From: Bacteroidales bacterium
Lineage (GTDB): Bacteria; Bacteroidota; Bacteroidia; Bacteroidales; UBA12077
Length of the DNA stretch: 64,000 nucleotides
Assembly (NCBI GenBank): GCA_027859205.1
Contig: JAQIBH010000090.1
Span: forward strand, 1 to 64,000
Direction: 5' to 3'
Under the pieces are notes generated by a model. It did not search any database, had not been told where the DNA came from, and saw nothing but the letters and a program-made list of their open reading frames with translations. The position numbers and the translations under genes were made by a program. Numbering within the stretch: the stretch's first letter is position 1; each line of letters opens with the position of its first letter. Shown here in pieces: positions 26,355 to 34,018 of this stretch.

Positions 26355-26517
26355 TTTATTTCAGATTGTTTTCTTTTACATTATTCATAAATTTATACTG
26401 CTAAATATATTTTAAAAAAAATATCAAAGATCATAGACATATAAATTGATTTATTTAAAATTTGTTCGCATATTGTATTTTTATTTTAATTAGTTAATAA
26501 TTATAAAACAACCAGTT

Positions 26518-27591
26518 ATGAGAAAACATATTTTTAATGCAGGTCCGTGTAAGTTGTCAGATTCATTATTGAAGAATACATCTGAGGCAATCGTTGAACT
26601 TAATGGTTTAGGTCAATCATTAATTGAAATTTCGCACAGAAGTAAAGATTTTCAAGCTGTAATGGATGAGACAGTTGAATTAATGAAAGAAGTTTTGAGT
26701 ATACCTGAAGGATATTCAGTTGTATTTTTAGGAGGTGGAGCAAGTCTTCAATTTGCTATGATTCCTTATAACTTTATGCAATCAAAATCATTTTATGTAA
26801 ATACAGGAACTTGGTCGTCAAAAGCGATTAAAGAAGCAAAAATGTGGGGCGAGGTTGTTGAAATATCTTCAAAGGATAAAAATTTCTCTTATTATCCAAA
26901 GGGATATGATATTCCTAATGATGTTGATTATGTTCATATTACAACAAACAATACAATTTCTGGAACAGAAATTTTTGAAGATCTAGACGTTAAAGCACCT
27001 TTATTTGCAGATATGTCTTCTGATTTTTTAAGTCGTCCGGTTGATGTTTCTAAATACGATATGATTTATGGTGGAGCCCAAAAGAATTTAGGCCCGGCAG
27101 GTGTTGCTTTTATAATTATTAAAGATGCTTTGTTAGAAAAAGTTGTAGCAGATCGTAAAATTCCAACAATGTTGCAATACGGAATTCATATCGAAAAAGG
27201 ATCAATGTATAATACTCCTCCTGTATTTAATATTTTTGCTGTTCGTGAAACATTGAAATGGGTTAAAGCAATGGGCGGGGTAAAAGAAATGGAAAAATTA
27301 GCTATTAAAAGAGCCGAGTTGCTTTATAATGCAATCGATAGCAGTAATATGTTTGTTAGTCCAATTGCAAAAGAAGATCGTTCAAGAATGAACATTGTTT
27401 TTATTATGAAAGATAAATACAAAGATATTGAGGCTGAATTTATAGCTTTTGCTGGAGAAAGAAATTGTGTGGGAGTTAAGGGTCACCGTTCAGTTGGTGG
27501 ATTCCGTGCTTCTACATACAATGCATCTACAATTGAAGATGTTCAAGCATTGGTTACTGCGATGAAAGATTTCGAAGCAAAAAACGCATAA
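26518..27591 (+). CDS. serC: phosphoserine aminotransferase
   Basis: 357 residues, normal SerC length. The PLP-binding Lys is in MIYGGAQKNLGPAGVAF (about residue 190). Other signatures are HIFNAGPCKLS at the start, EISHRSKDF and GHRSVGGFRASTYNA at the end. It makes 3-phosphoserine from 3-phosphohydroxypyruvate and glutamate in serine synthesis. It is followed by its own terminator and then serA. Confidence 0.95.
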   Translation: MRKHIFNAGPCKLSDSLLKNTSEAIVELNGLGQSLIEISHRSKDFQAVMDETVELMKEVLSIPEGYSVVFLGGGASLQFAMIPYNFMQSKSFYVNTGTWSSKAIKEAKMWGEVVEISSKDKNFSYYPKGYDIPNDVDYVHITTNNTISGTEIFEDLDVKAPLFADMSSDFLSRPVDVSKYDMIYGGAQKNLGPAGVAFIIIKDALLEKVVADRKIPTMLQYGIHIEKGSMYNTPPVFNIFAVRETLKWVKAMGGVKEMEKLAIKRAELLYNAIDSSNMFVSPIAKEDRSRMNIVFIMKDKYKDIEAEFIAFAGERNCVGVKGHRSVGGFRASTYNASTIEDVQALVTAMKDFEAKNA

Positions 27592-27608
27592 ATTAATATG
27601 TAAAATAT

Positions 27609-27639
27609 AAGACTCAAAGCATTTACTTTGAGTCTTTTT
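27609..27639 (+). terminator. terminator or attenuating hairpin between serC and serA
   Basis: AAGACTCAAAG and CTTTGAGTCTT form an 11-bp stem followed by TTTTA. It lies 17 bases after the serC stop and 25 bases before serA, so serA may have its own promoter or be expressed by read-through. Confidence 0.85.
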
Positions 27640-27663
27640 ATTAATCCTTAAAACCAAAGAATT

Positions 27664-28587
27664 ATGAGAAAAGTACTCGTTGCAACTGAAAAGCCATTTG
27701 CTCCTGCAGCAGTTGCTAAAATTAAGGAAGTTTTAGATAAAGCTAATTATGAATTAGTCTTATTAGAAAAATACACAGATAAGTCTGAATTGTTAAAGGC
27801 AGTCGAAAATGTTGATGCCATGATCGTACGTTCAGATAAGGTTACAAAAGAAGTAATTGATGCATCAAATAATTTAAAAATTGTTATAAGAGCCGGCGCT
27901 GGTTACGACAATCTCGATTTGGAAGCTTGTACTGCTAAAAACGTAGTAGCTATGAATACTCCAGGTCAAAATTCAAATGCTGTAGCAGAACTTGCCATTG
28001 GTATGATGATTATGATTGCTCGTGGAAACTACAATGGTAAAGCTGGTACTGAGTTACGAGGTAAAAAATTAGGTATACACGCTTACGGTAATGTTGGACG
28101 ATATGTAGCTCAAATTGCAAAAGGATTTGGAATGGAAGTCTATGCATTTGATCCATTCGTTGATGGCGATTTAATTAAAAAGGATGGTGTAACTCAACTT
28201 GATTCTGTTGAAGAATTATATTCAACTTGTCAGTATTTATCATTACATATTCCTGCAAACGATAAAACAAAAAACTCAATTGGATTTGATTTATTAAGCA
28301 AAATGCCAAAGAATGGAACTTTAGTTAATACAGCACGAAAGGAAGTTATTAACGAAGATGAATTACTGAAAGTTTTTACTGAAAGAGAAGATTTCAGATA
28401 TGTATCTGATTTAGCACCCGATTGCATAGATGAAATTAAAATGAAATTTGATGGTAGATTTTTCTTTACTCCAAAGAAAATGGGAGCACAAACTGCTGAA
28501 GCCAACATTAATGCAGGTGCTGCTGGTGCACATCAAATTATTGATTTCATCGAAAGCGGAAATATAACTTTTAAAGTAAATAAATAA
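27664..28587 (+). CDS. serA: D-3-phosphoglycerate dehydrogenase, short type with catalytic Lys
   Basis: 307 residues, so only the substrate and NAD domains and no ACT or ASB regulatory domain (type III). The NAD loop is GIHAYGNVGRYVAQIAKG (about 137-154). The Arg motif is NTARKEVINEDEL and the acidic residue lies in DLAPDCIDE. The usual catalytic His is replaced by Lys: FFTPKKMGAQTAEAN, the so-called IIIK form also known from Entamoeba histolytica. It oxidises 3-phosphoglycerate in serine synthesis. Loss of the ACT domain implies no classical serine feedback. Confidence 0.92.
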   Translation: MRKVLVATEKPFAPAAVAKIKEVLDKANYELVLLEKYTDKSELLKAVENVDAMIVRSDKVTKEVIDASNNLKIVIRAGAGYDNLDLEACTAKNVVAMNTPGQNSNAVAELAIGMMIMIARGNYNGKAGTELRGKKLGIHAYGNVGRYVAQIAKGFGMEVYAFDPFVDGDLIKKDGVTQLDSVEELYSTCQYLSLHIPANDKTKNSIGFDLLSKMPKNGTLVNTARKEVINEDELLKVFTEREDFRYVSDLAPDCIDEIKMKFDGRFFFTPKKMGAQTAEANINAGAAGAHQIIDFIESGNITFKVNK

Positions 28588-28680
28588 ACCTAGTTCAAAG
28601 TTTAAAGTTTCAAGTTCCGAGTTTAAATGAAAACTGGGTACTTAATACTATAACTTTTAACTTTTAACAATAAACTTTTA
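28588..28680. repeat. degenerate AAGTTTAAAGTTTC / TAACTTTTAACTTTT repeats
   Basis: The spacer between serA and the DUF1015 gene holds several near copies of TTTAAAGTTT, GTTTCAAGTTCCGAGTTTAAA and AACTTTTAAC. Similar short decaying repeats occur between other genes of Bacteroidota. No gene or stable hairpin is seen. Confidence 0.5.
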
Positions 28681-28693
28681 ACTAATAAAAAAT

Positions 28694-29941
28694 ATGGCAA
28701 TAATAAAACCATTTAAAGGATTAAGACCTCCAAAGGCGATTTCAAAAGATTTAGCATGTCTACCTTATGATGTTATGAATAGCGAAGAAGCTGCTGTTAT
28801 AGCTGAAGGAAAAGAATGTTCTTTATTGCATATTACAAAAGCAGAAATCGATTGTCCGGCAGGAACCGATGTTCATTCTGAAACAGTGTATAATAAAGCA
28901 GTTGAAAATTTTAAAATGTTTCAAGAAAAAGATTGGTTAGTACAGGATGATGAAGCAAAATTCTACATTTATGCGCAAACAATGGACGGTCGTACTCAAT
29001 ACGGTATTGTAGGTGCAGCTGCTTGTGCCGATTATCATAATGAGATTATTAAAAAACACGAGTTAACTCGCCCTGAAAAAGAAGAAGACAGAATGGTACT
29101 AACTCGTTATACAAATGCGAATATCGAACCTGTTTTCTTTTCATATAGAGCAGTTCCTGAAATTGATACAATCGTTGAAATTATTGTAAAAAATAAGGAG
29201 GCTGATTATGATTTTGTTGCCGATGATGGTTTTGGACATCATTTTTGGGTTATCAACGATGCTAGTACTAATAAGAAACTAGAGGAATTATTTGATACAA
29301 AAGTTCCTTATACATATGTGGCCGACGGTCATCATAGAACAGCAGCAGCTGCTCGAATTGGAATTGAAAAACAAGAAAACAATCCAAATCATACAGGAAA
29401 CGAAGAGTATAATTTCTTTATGGCTGTTCATTTTCCAGATAATCAACTGGAAATAATTGATTACAATCGTGTTGTTAAAGATTTAAATGGTTTATCTGCG
29501 GAGGAATTAATTGAAAAATTAAAAACTTCATTCGAAGTTGAAAAGATAGGTGTGGATATTTATAAACCGGTAAAACTTCATGAATTCAGTATGTATTTGG
29601 CTGGAGATTGGTATAAGCTAACTGCTAAAGCTGGAACTTATGACGATAATGATCCGATTGGAGTACTTGATGTAACAATTCTTTCAAAACAGGTTCTGGA
29701 ACCTATACTTGATATTGTAGATTTAAGAACATCTGACAGAATTGATTTTGTTGGTGGAATTCGTGGATTAGGTGAATTAAAGAAGCGTGTTGATGGTGGC
29801 CTTATGAAAGCTGCATTTGCATTGTATCCAACATCTTTAAAGCAATTGCTTGATATTGCTGATTCTGGTAATATTATGCCGCCAAAAACTACTTGGTTTG
29901 AACCAAAACTAAGAAGCGGTTTGGTAATCCATAAAATATAA
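28694..29941 (+). CDS. DUF1015 family protein
   Basis: 415 residues matching the DUF1015 (SpoIIIJ-associated-type, HTH-less) family. The signatures are IKPFKGLRPPKAISKDLACLPYDV at the start in parts, KKHELTRPEKEEDR, and the highly conserved YVADGHHRTAAAARIG (about 212-227). The function is not known. It is often found next to serA and serC in Bacteroidota, as here, which hints at a link to serine metabolism. There is no signal peptide or membrane segment. Confidence 0.9.
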   Translation: MAIIKPFKGLRPPKAISKDLACLPYDVMNSEEAAVIAEGKECSLLHITKAEIDCPAGTDVHSETVYNKAVENFKMFQEKDWLVQDDEAKFYIYAQTMDGRTQYGIVGAAACADYHNEIIKKHELTRPEKEEDRMVLTRYTNANIEPVFFSYRAVPEIDTIVEIIVKNKEADYDFVADDGFGHHFWVINDASTNKKLEELFDTKVPYTYVADGHHRTAAAARIGIEKQENNPNHTGNEEYNFFMAVHFPDNQLEIIDYNRVVKDLNGLSAEELIEKLKTSFEVEKIGVDIYKPVKLHEFSMYLAGDWYKLTAKAGTYDDNDPIGVLDVTILSKQVLEPILDIVDLRTSDRIDFVGGIRGLGELKKRVDGGLMKAAFALYPTSLKQLLDIADSGNIMPPKTTWFEPKLRSGLVIHKI

Positions 29942-29973
29942 TAATGAAATAAGAAATCTAATTTTAATGTAAG

Positions 29974-30009
29974 AATAGGGGGATTGTTAAAAGATTCTCC
30001 TATTTTTTT
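29974..30009 (+). terminator. terminator after the DUF1015 gene
   Basis: AATAGGGGGAT and ATTCTCCTATT form a stem with one G-T pair, followed by seven T. Confidence 0.8.
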
Positions 30010-30062
30010 ATAAACTTTTGTTAAACACGATTGTTATCTTTTTTAAGAAAGAACTTTTTTAT

Positions 30063-30070
30063 TACATTTG
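30063..30070 (+). promoter_or_regulatory. -7 box TACATTTG upstream of the YggS-type gene
   Basis: TACATTTG matches the TAnnTTTG consensus and lies 37 bases before the start codon. The same octamer is found before folP and dacA in this window. Confidence 0.42.
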
Positions 30071-30107
30071 AAATCACAATAAATCACATAATTAAATTGC
30101 AGACTTA

Positions 30108-30782
30108 ATGGGCGTTTCTGAAAATATCAAACACTTTCTTTCCAAAGAGATACCCTCAAATGTAAAATTGATTGCGGTATCGAAAACTAAGCCGATTGAT
30201 GTAATTCTCAAAGCATATCAATCAGGATATAAAATTTTTGGGGAAAATAAAGTTCAGGAATTAGCTGATAAATATAATGATCTCCCGAAAGATATTGAAT
30301 GGCATATGATTGGACATGTACAAAGCAATAAAGTTAAATATATAGCTCCTTTTGTGTCTTTAATTCATGGTGTTGACAGCGTTAAGTTATTGAAAGTAAT
30401 AAATAAAGAAGGAGAAAAAAATAATCGAAAAATTAATTGTCTTCTACAGTTTCATATTGCTAAAGAGGAAACCAAGTTTGGTTTAAGTTTAGAAGAGGCA
30501 AATGAATTTTTGATATCAGAGGATTTTAAGAATCTAAATAATATAAATATATGTGGAGTAATGGGTATGGCTACATATACTGAAAATGATGATACAATAC
30601 GTTCTGAATTTAAAGAATTAGTTTATATCTTTAATGAATTGAAAATTGTGCATTTTTCGAATAATGATTTTAAGGAAATTTCGATGGGAATGTCGGGAGA
30701 TTATAAAATTGCAATTGAGGAAGGAGCCACAATAGTTCGAATAGGAAGTTTATTATTTGGTGCAAGAAATTATATAAAATAG
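30108..30782 (+). CDS. YggS/PROSC-type PLP homeostasis protein
   Basis: 224 residues of the YggS family. The PLP Lys is in IAVSKTKPIDVI (about residue 26). Other signatures are FGENKVQEL, EWHMIGHVQSNKV and the C-terminal SMGMSGDYKIAIEEGATIVRIGS in pieces. It binds PLP without a known catalytic reaction and keeps vitamin B6 and amino acid pools in balance. It lies just before the DHOD-like gene with a gap of 22 bases. Confidence 0.93.
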   Translation: MGVSENIKHFLSKEIPSNVKLIAVSKTKPIDVILKAYQSGYKIFGENKVQELADKYNDLPKDIEWHMIGHVQSNKVKYIAPFVSLIHGVDSVKLLKVINKEGEKNNRKINCLLQFHIAKEETKFGLSLEEANEFLISEDFKNLNNINICGVMGMATYTENDDTIRSEFKELVYIFNELKIVHFSNNDFKEISMGMSGDYKIAIEEGATIVRIGSLLFGARNYIK

Positions 30783-30804
30783 TTAATATAAATAAACATT
30801 TATT

Positions 30805-31773
30805 ATGAGTCAATTAGAAACCACTTATTTAGGATTAAAACTTAAAAATCCTGTTATAGTTGGAAGCTCAGGGCTAACCAGTTCTATCGATAAAATTAAA
30901 CAAATAGAGGAAAAAGGTGCTGGAGCTATTGTATTAAAATCAATATTCGAAGAACAAATTAAATTTGAAGCTGGTAAAATGGCCAATGGATCAGATTCTC
31001 CAGAAGCTCTAGATTATTTGAATTATTATGTAAAGAATAATACTGTCGCGGAATATCTCGATTTGATAAAAAATGCAAAAGAAGCAGTAAACATTCCGGT
31101 CATAGCTAGTATTAATTGCGTTAGTTCAAAAGAGTGGACAGGTTTTGCTAAAAGTATTGAAGAGGCAGGAGCAGATGCCATTGAAATCAATGTTTTTGTA
31201 TTACCAAATGATAAAAATGCTTCTGCAGAGTACTATGAAAATATTTATTTTGAATTAGCAGCACAACTTAAAAATACTATAAAAATACCCTTCGCATTTA
31301 AGCTTGGTTCTCATTTCTCCAATCTGGTTGGATTTGTTCAAAAATTAAATGTTTCAGGAGTAGTATTATTTAACCGTTTTTATTCTCCCGATATTGATGT
31401 TGATGAACTTAAATTTACTACCTCTGAAGTATTTAGTACTCCGGCCGAAATTAGAAATTCGTTACGGTGGGTAGGTATTATTTCTTCTAAAATACCAGAT
31501 ATGGATATTGCAGCTTCAACTGGTGTGCATGATGGTAAAGCTGTAGTAAAACAATTATTAGGTGGAGCAAGTGCAGTCCAGGTATGCTCAACATTATATA
31601 AAAATGGTATTGACTATTTAGAAACTATAATTAAAGACCTTGAAGAATGGATGAATAAACATGGGTTTGAGAATATAGAAGAATTTAAAGGCAAAATGAG
31701 TTATTCAAAAATTGATGACCCGCTTGTTTATGAACGATCGCAGTTTATGAAGTATTTTTCTAGCATACAATGA
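30805..31773 (+). CDS. dihydroorotate dehydrogenase-like flavoprotein
   Basis: 322 residues with the TIM-barrel FMN fold of class 1 dihydroorotate dehydrogenases (LKNPVIVGSSGLTSSIDKI, IPVIASINCVSSKEW, AVVKQLLGGASAVQVCST). The catalytic segment NxSCPN of true PyrD is missing; the matching region reads EINVFVLPNDKNAS. So it is likely a paralogue with another substrate, as in the group annotated dihydroorotate dehydrogenase-like in Bacteroidota. It probably shares a transcript with the YggS-type gene. Confidence 0.85.
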   Translation: MSQLETTYLGLKLKNPVIVGSSGLTSSIDKIKQIEEKGAGAIVLKSIFEEQIKFEAGKMANGSDSPEALDYLNYYVKNNTVAEYLDLIKNAKEAVNIPVIASINCVSSKEWTGFAKSIEEAGADAIEINVFVLPNDKNASAEYYENIYFELAAQLKNTIKIPFAFKLGSHFSNLVGFVQKLNVSGVVLFNRFYSPDIDVDELKFTTSEVFSTPAEIRNSLRWVGIISSKIPDMDIAASTGVHDGKAVVKQLLGGASAVQVCSTLYKNGIDYLETIIKDLEEWMNKHGFENIEEFKGKMSYSKIDDPLVYERSQFMKYFSSIQ

Positions 31774-31774
31774 A

Positions 31775-31803
31775 AAAATCCCGCTTAATTAGCGGGATTT
31801 TCA
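31775..31803. terminator. bidirectional terminator between convergent genes
   Basis: AAAATCCCGCT and AGCGGGATTTT form an 11-bp stem around TAATT, A-rich on the left and T-rich on the right. It serves the DHOD-like gene and the convergent HEAT-repeat gene, whose last codons lie within it. Confidence 0.88.
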
Positions 31804-32300
31804 TTTGTATTTTTGATAATACCAATAAGTTCATAATATAATGCTTCTTTATCTTTTGTAATATCTTCAACAGAGCTTTCTAATCTGACAAGACACGTGT
31901 TTGCTAACTGTGAATCGATATAATCAAAATTATCAATAACAGTAAATACCTCAAAAGCTAACAAAAAATCCGATTGGATAAAAATTTCGGTAAAGTTTTT
32001 AATATATTCATTAAATTTTAAACCATTTTTCCAGCACGAAGCAACAAGAATATTCAAAATATTTTTATAATCAGGGTTTTCTATAGCATCCATTATAATT
32101 GGAACGCTATCTTGATCATTTAAATTTTCAATTATTTGTATCGCTTCCTCACGTATAACTGTTTCATTTGTTTTGTATAATATATCAATGACTTCATATA
32201 ATAATCCTTTATTTCCTTCTTTTTTTATATACTTTAAAGTATCAAGTACAATTGACAATTTTTCTGATCTTAGTTTCTTTATAATTTCCTTATTATCCAT
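31785..32300 (-). CDS. HEAT-repeat-like protein
   Basis: 171 residues, all alpha-helical by composition, with HEAT-type pairs such as VLDTLKYIKKEGNKGLLYEV and VIREEAIQIIENLNDQDSVP. No signal peptide, no enzyme motif. Such proteins bind other proteins. It is convergent with the DHOD-like gene and divergent from the lipoprotein gene at 32561. Confidence 0.75.
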   Translation of the reverse strand: MDNKEIIKKLRSEKLSIVLDTLKYIKKEGNKGLLYEVIDILYKTNETVIREEAIQIIENLNDQDSVPIIMDAIENPDYKNILNILVASCWKNGLKFNEYIKNFTEIFIQSDFLLAFEVFTVIDNFDYIDSQLANTCLVRLESSVEDITKDKEALYYELIGIIKNTNENPAN

Positions 32301-32485
32301 GATTTAACTAATAATAATGTACGTAAGATTATTAATTTTTACGATGCAAATTTAAAATAATTACTTCAATATATTAGTTAATCAAATTATAATTTGTTAA
32401 ATTGTTTTTGAAAAATTCACACTCTTTTGAAACAAAACTCATTAAAAAAATCATGTATTAACATGTTTCCCTGTAAGGGAGATGC

Positions 32486-32515
32486 TTTGTTTTTTAAAAA
32501 AAAGTGTTACTTTTA
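32486..32515 (+). promoter_or_regulatory. candidate promoter of the lipoprotein gene
   Basis: TTTG at 32486-32489 and TACTTTTA at 32508-32515 are separated by 18 bases and lie 46 bases before the start codon. This is close to the Bacteroidota pattern TTTG-N19-TAnnTTTG with one mismatch. Confidence 0.45.
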
Positions 32516-32560
32516 CTACAAATTGTTTTAAATTGGTAACAATTAATAAGACGGCAAGTT

Positions 32561-33493
32561 ATGAATATGAAATTATTACATCGAAAGGCATTATATTTTT
32601 TTGCAATGTTAATGTCTGTAGCATTGGTGATTGGATGTGGCTCTGGTAAAGACAAAACAAATGATTCCGATGATATTGTTACTCTTGATTCGCTCGAAAT
32701 TGATGAGCAATTAATTCAAGATGTAAAAGCAGTTAAGGAAATTTTTTATTCTTTGCCTTCGCCATTAGAAACTGCTATGATTCTTAAGCAGGCTGGAGCA
32801 AAATATAATGAGGAGCTTCTTAATCCTACAGAAAATTCTTCCAGATATTTAACCAATAAAAGTATGGCTTTAAATCTAGGTATTTATACTACTGATTTAA
32901 GTTATGCTAGTTTGTTTGATCAAACTCAAGCAACGATTAATTATATGAATGTTTCTAAGAAAATGGCTGAAGGATTGGGGATTCTTAATGCCATTGATGA
33001 AGATATTATTGAACGTTTAGAAGTAAATATTAATAATAGAGTTGCTATTATGGATATCATTTCTGAAACAATTATGAATTCAAGTTCATTTTTTGAAGAA
33101 AATGATAGACAAGCATTGTCATCAATTGTATTAGTTGGTGGTTGGATTGAAGGTTTATATATAGCTACTAATTTAGTTGGAGCTGATGCTAATTTTAATA
33201 ATAATGAATTAATAAGTCGTATTATTGATCAGAAACTTACTTTAGGTACTGTACTTAACTTATTAGACGAGAATTCAGATAATGAAGATGTTAAGAATGT
33301 TATGACTAATGTAAACGAATTAAAAGTTATTTTTGACAAAATTAAAATTACAACTTCAAAAATAGAACCTGTAATTGATGAAGAAACTAACGTTACAACA
33401 CTTAAATCAGAGACTAGAGTATCAATGAGTCCTGCAACTTATAATGAATTGAAAGAAAAAGTTAAGGTAATACGAAGTAATTATATACTATAA
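32561..33493 (+). CDS. lipoprotein of unknown function
   Basis: 310 residues with a lipoprotein signal peptide (MSVALVIGCGSGKDKTNDSDD, lipid-bearing Cys at about residue 26). The rest is acidic and helical, with SLPSPLETAMILKQAGAKYNEELLNP and AMALNLGIYTTDLSYASLFDQ-like stretches. Similar proteins are found in Bacteroidota but I know of no function. It lies 14 bases before the next secreted protein gene, so the two are co-transcribed. Confidence 0.82.
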   Translation: MNMKLLHRKALYFFAMLMSVALVIGCGSGKDKTNDSDDIVTLDSLEIDEQLIQDVKAVKEIFYSLPSPLETAMILKQAGAKYNEELLNPTENSSRYLTNKSMALNLGIYTTDLSYASLFDQTQATINYMNVSKKMAEGLGILNAIDEDIIERLEVNINNRVAIMDIISETIMNSSSFFEENDRQALSSIVLVGGWIEGLYIATNLVGADANFNNNELISRIIDQKLTLGTVLNLLDENSDNEDVKNVMTNVNELKVIFDKIKITTSKIEPVIDEETNVTTLKSETRVSMSPATYNELKEKVKVIRSNYIL

Positions 33494-33507
33494 AAATATC
33501 CTCTGTT

Positions 33508-33954
33508 ATGAAAAGAATATACCAGATATTAATTATACTAACAGTATTGACTCTAATACCCTTTTATGGTAATTCGCAGTGTAAAAGTTTCGCTAAAAAG
33601 GTTTGTAAATTAGAACTAACTCCATATATACACGATGGTAATTTTAATGCTGCTATTTTAACTGAGGGTGAAGATGCTGAATTATATAAAACATTTTACG
33701 CTGGACAAAATTACAGAATCTATATTTGTGGATCAGATGCACTTCCTGAAATTGAGTTTCAGGTACTCGATGTAAATAGAAACGTTTTATACGATAATAG
33801 AAAAAAAGATTATTCCAGGTTGTGGGATTTTAAATTAGAATCGAGTCAACAATTAATAATTTCGTTAAGAGTAAAGAATAGCGAAGGAGAATCATATGAA
33901 ATAGTTAGTGGTTGTGTAGCAATTATGTTTGGATTGAAAGAAGATATGGATTAA
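33508..33954 (+). CDS. small secreted protein of unknown function
   Basis: 148 residues with a signal peptide (about 1-23, ending YGNSQ). The mature part has four or so Cys (CKSFAKKVCKLEL, YICGSD, VSGCVAIMFG), which could form disulfides, and a beta-rich middle (EIEFQVLDVNRNVLYDNRKK). It follows the lipoprotein gene and both are probably envelope proteins of one unit. No family is recognised. Confidence 0.78.
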   Translation: MKRIYQILIILTVLTLIPFYGNSQCKSFAKKVCKLELTPYIHDGNFNAAILTEGEDAELYKTFYAGQNYRIYICGSDALPEIEFQVLDVNRNVLYDNRKKDYSRLWDFKLESSQQLIISLRVKNSEGESYEIVSGCVAIMFGLKEDMD

Positions 33955-33971
33955 TAATAAAGGTATTAAAT

Positions 33972-34009
33972 AAAAGAGCCTGTAATAATATTATTGCAGG
34001 CTCTTTTTA
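33972..34009. terminator. bidirectional terminator before uvrA
   Basis: AAAAGAGCCTG and CAGGCTCTTTTT form a strong stem, extended by a TAATAATATTATT inner pairing. It separates the secreted protein gene from the convergent uvrA. Confidence 0.88.
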
Positions 34010-34018
34010 TATTTGCAA

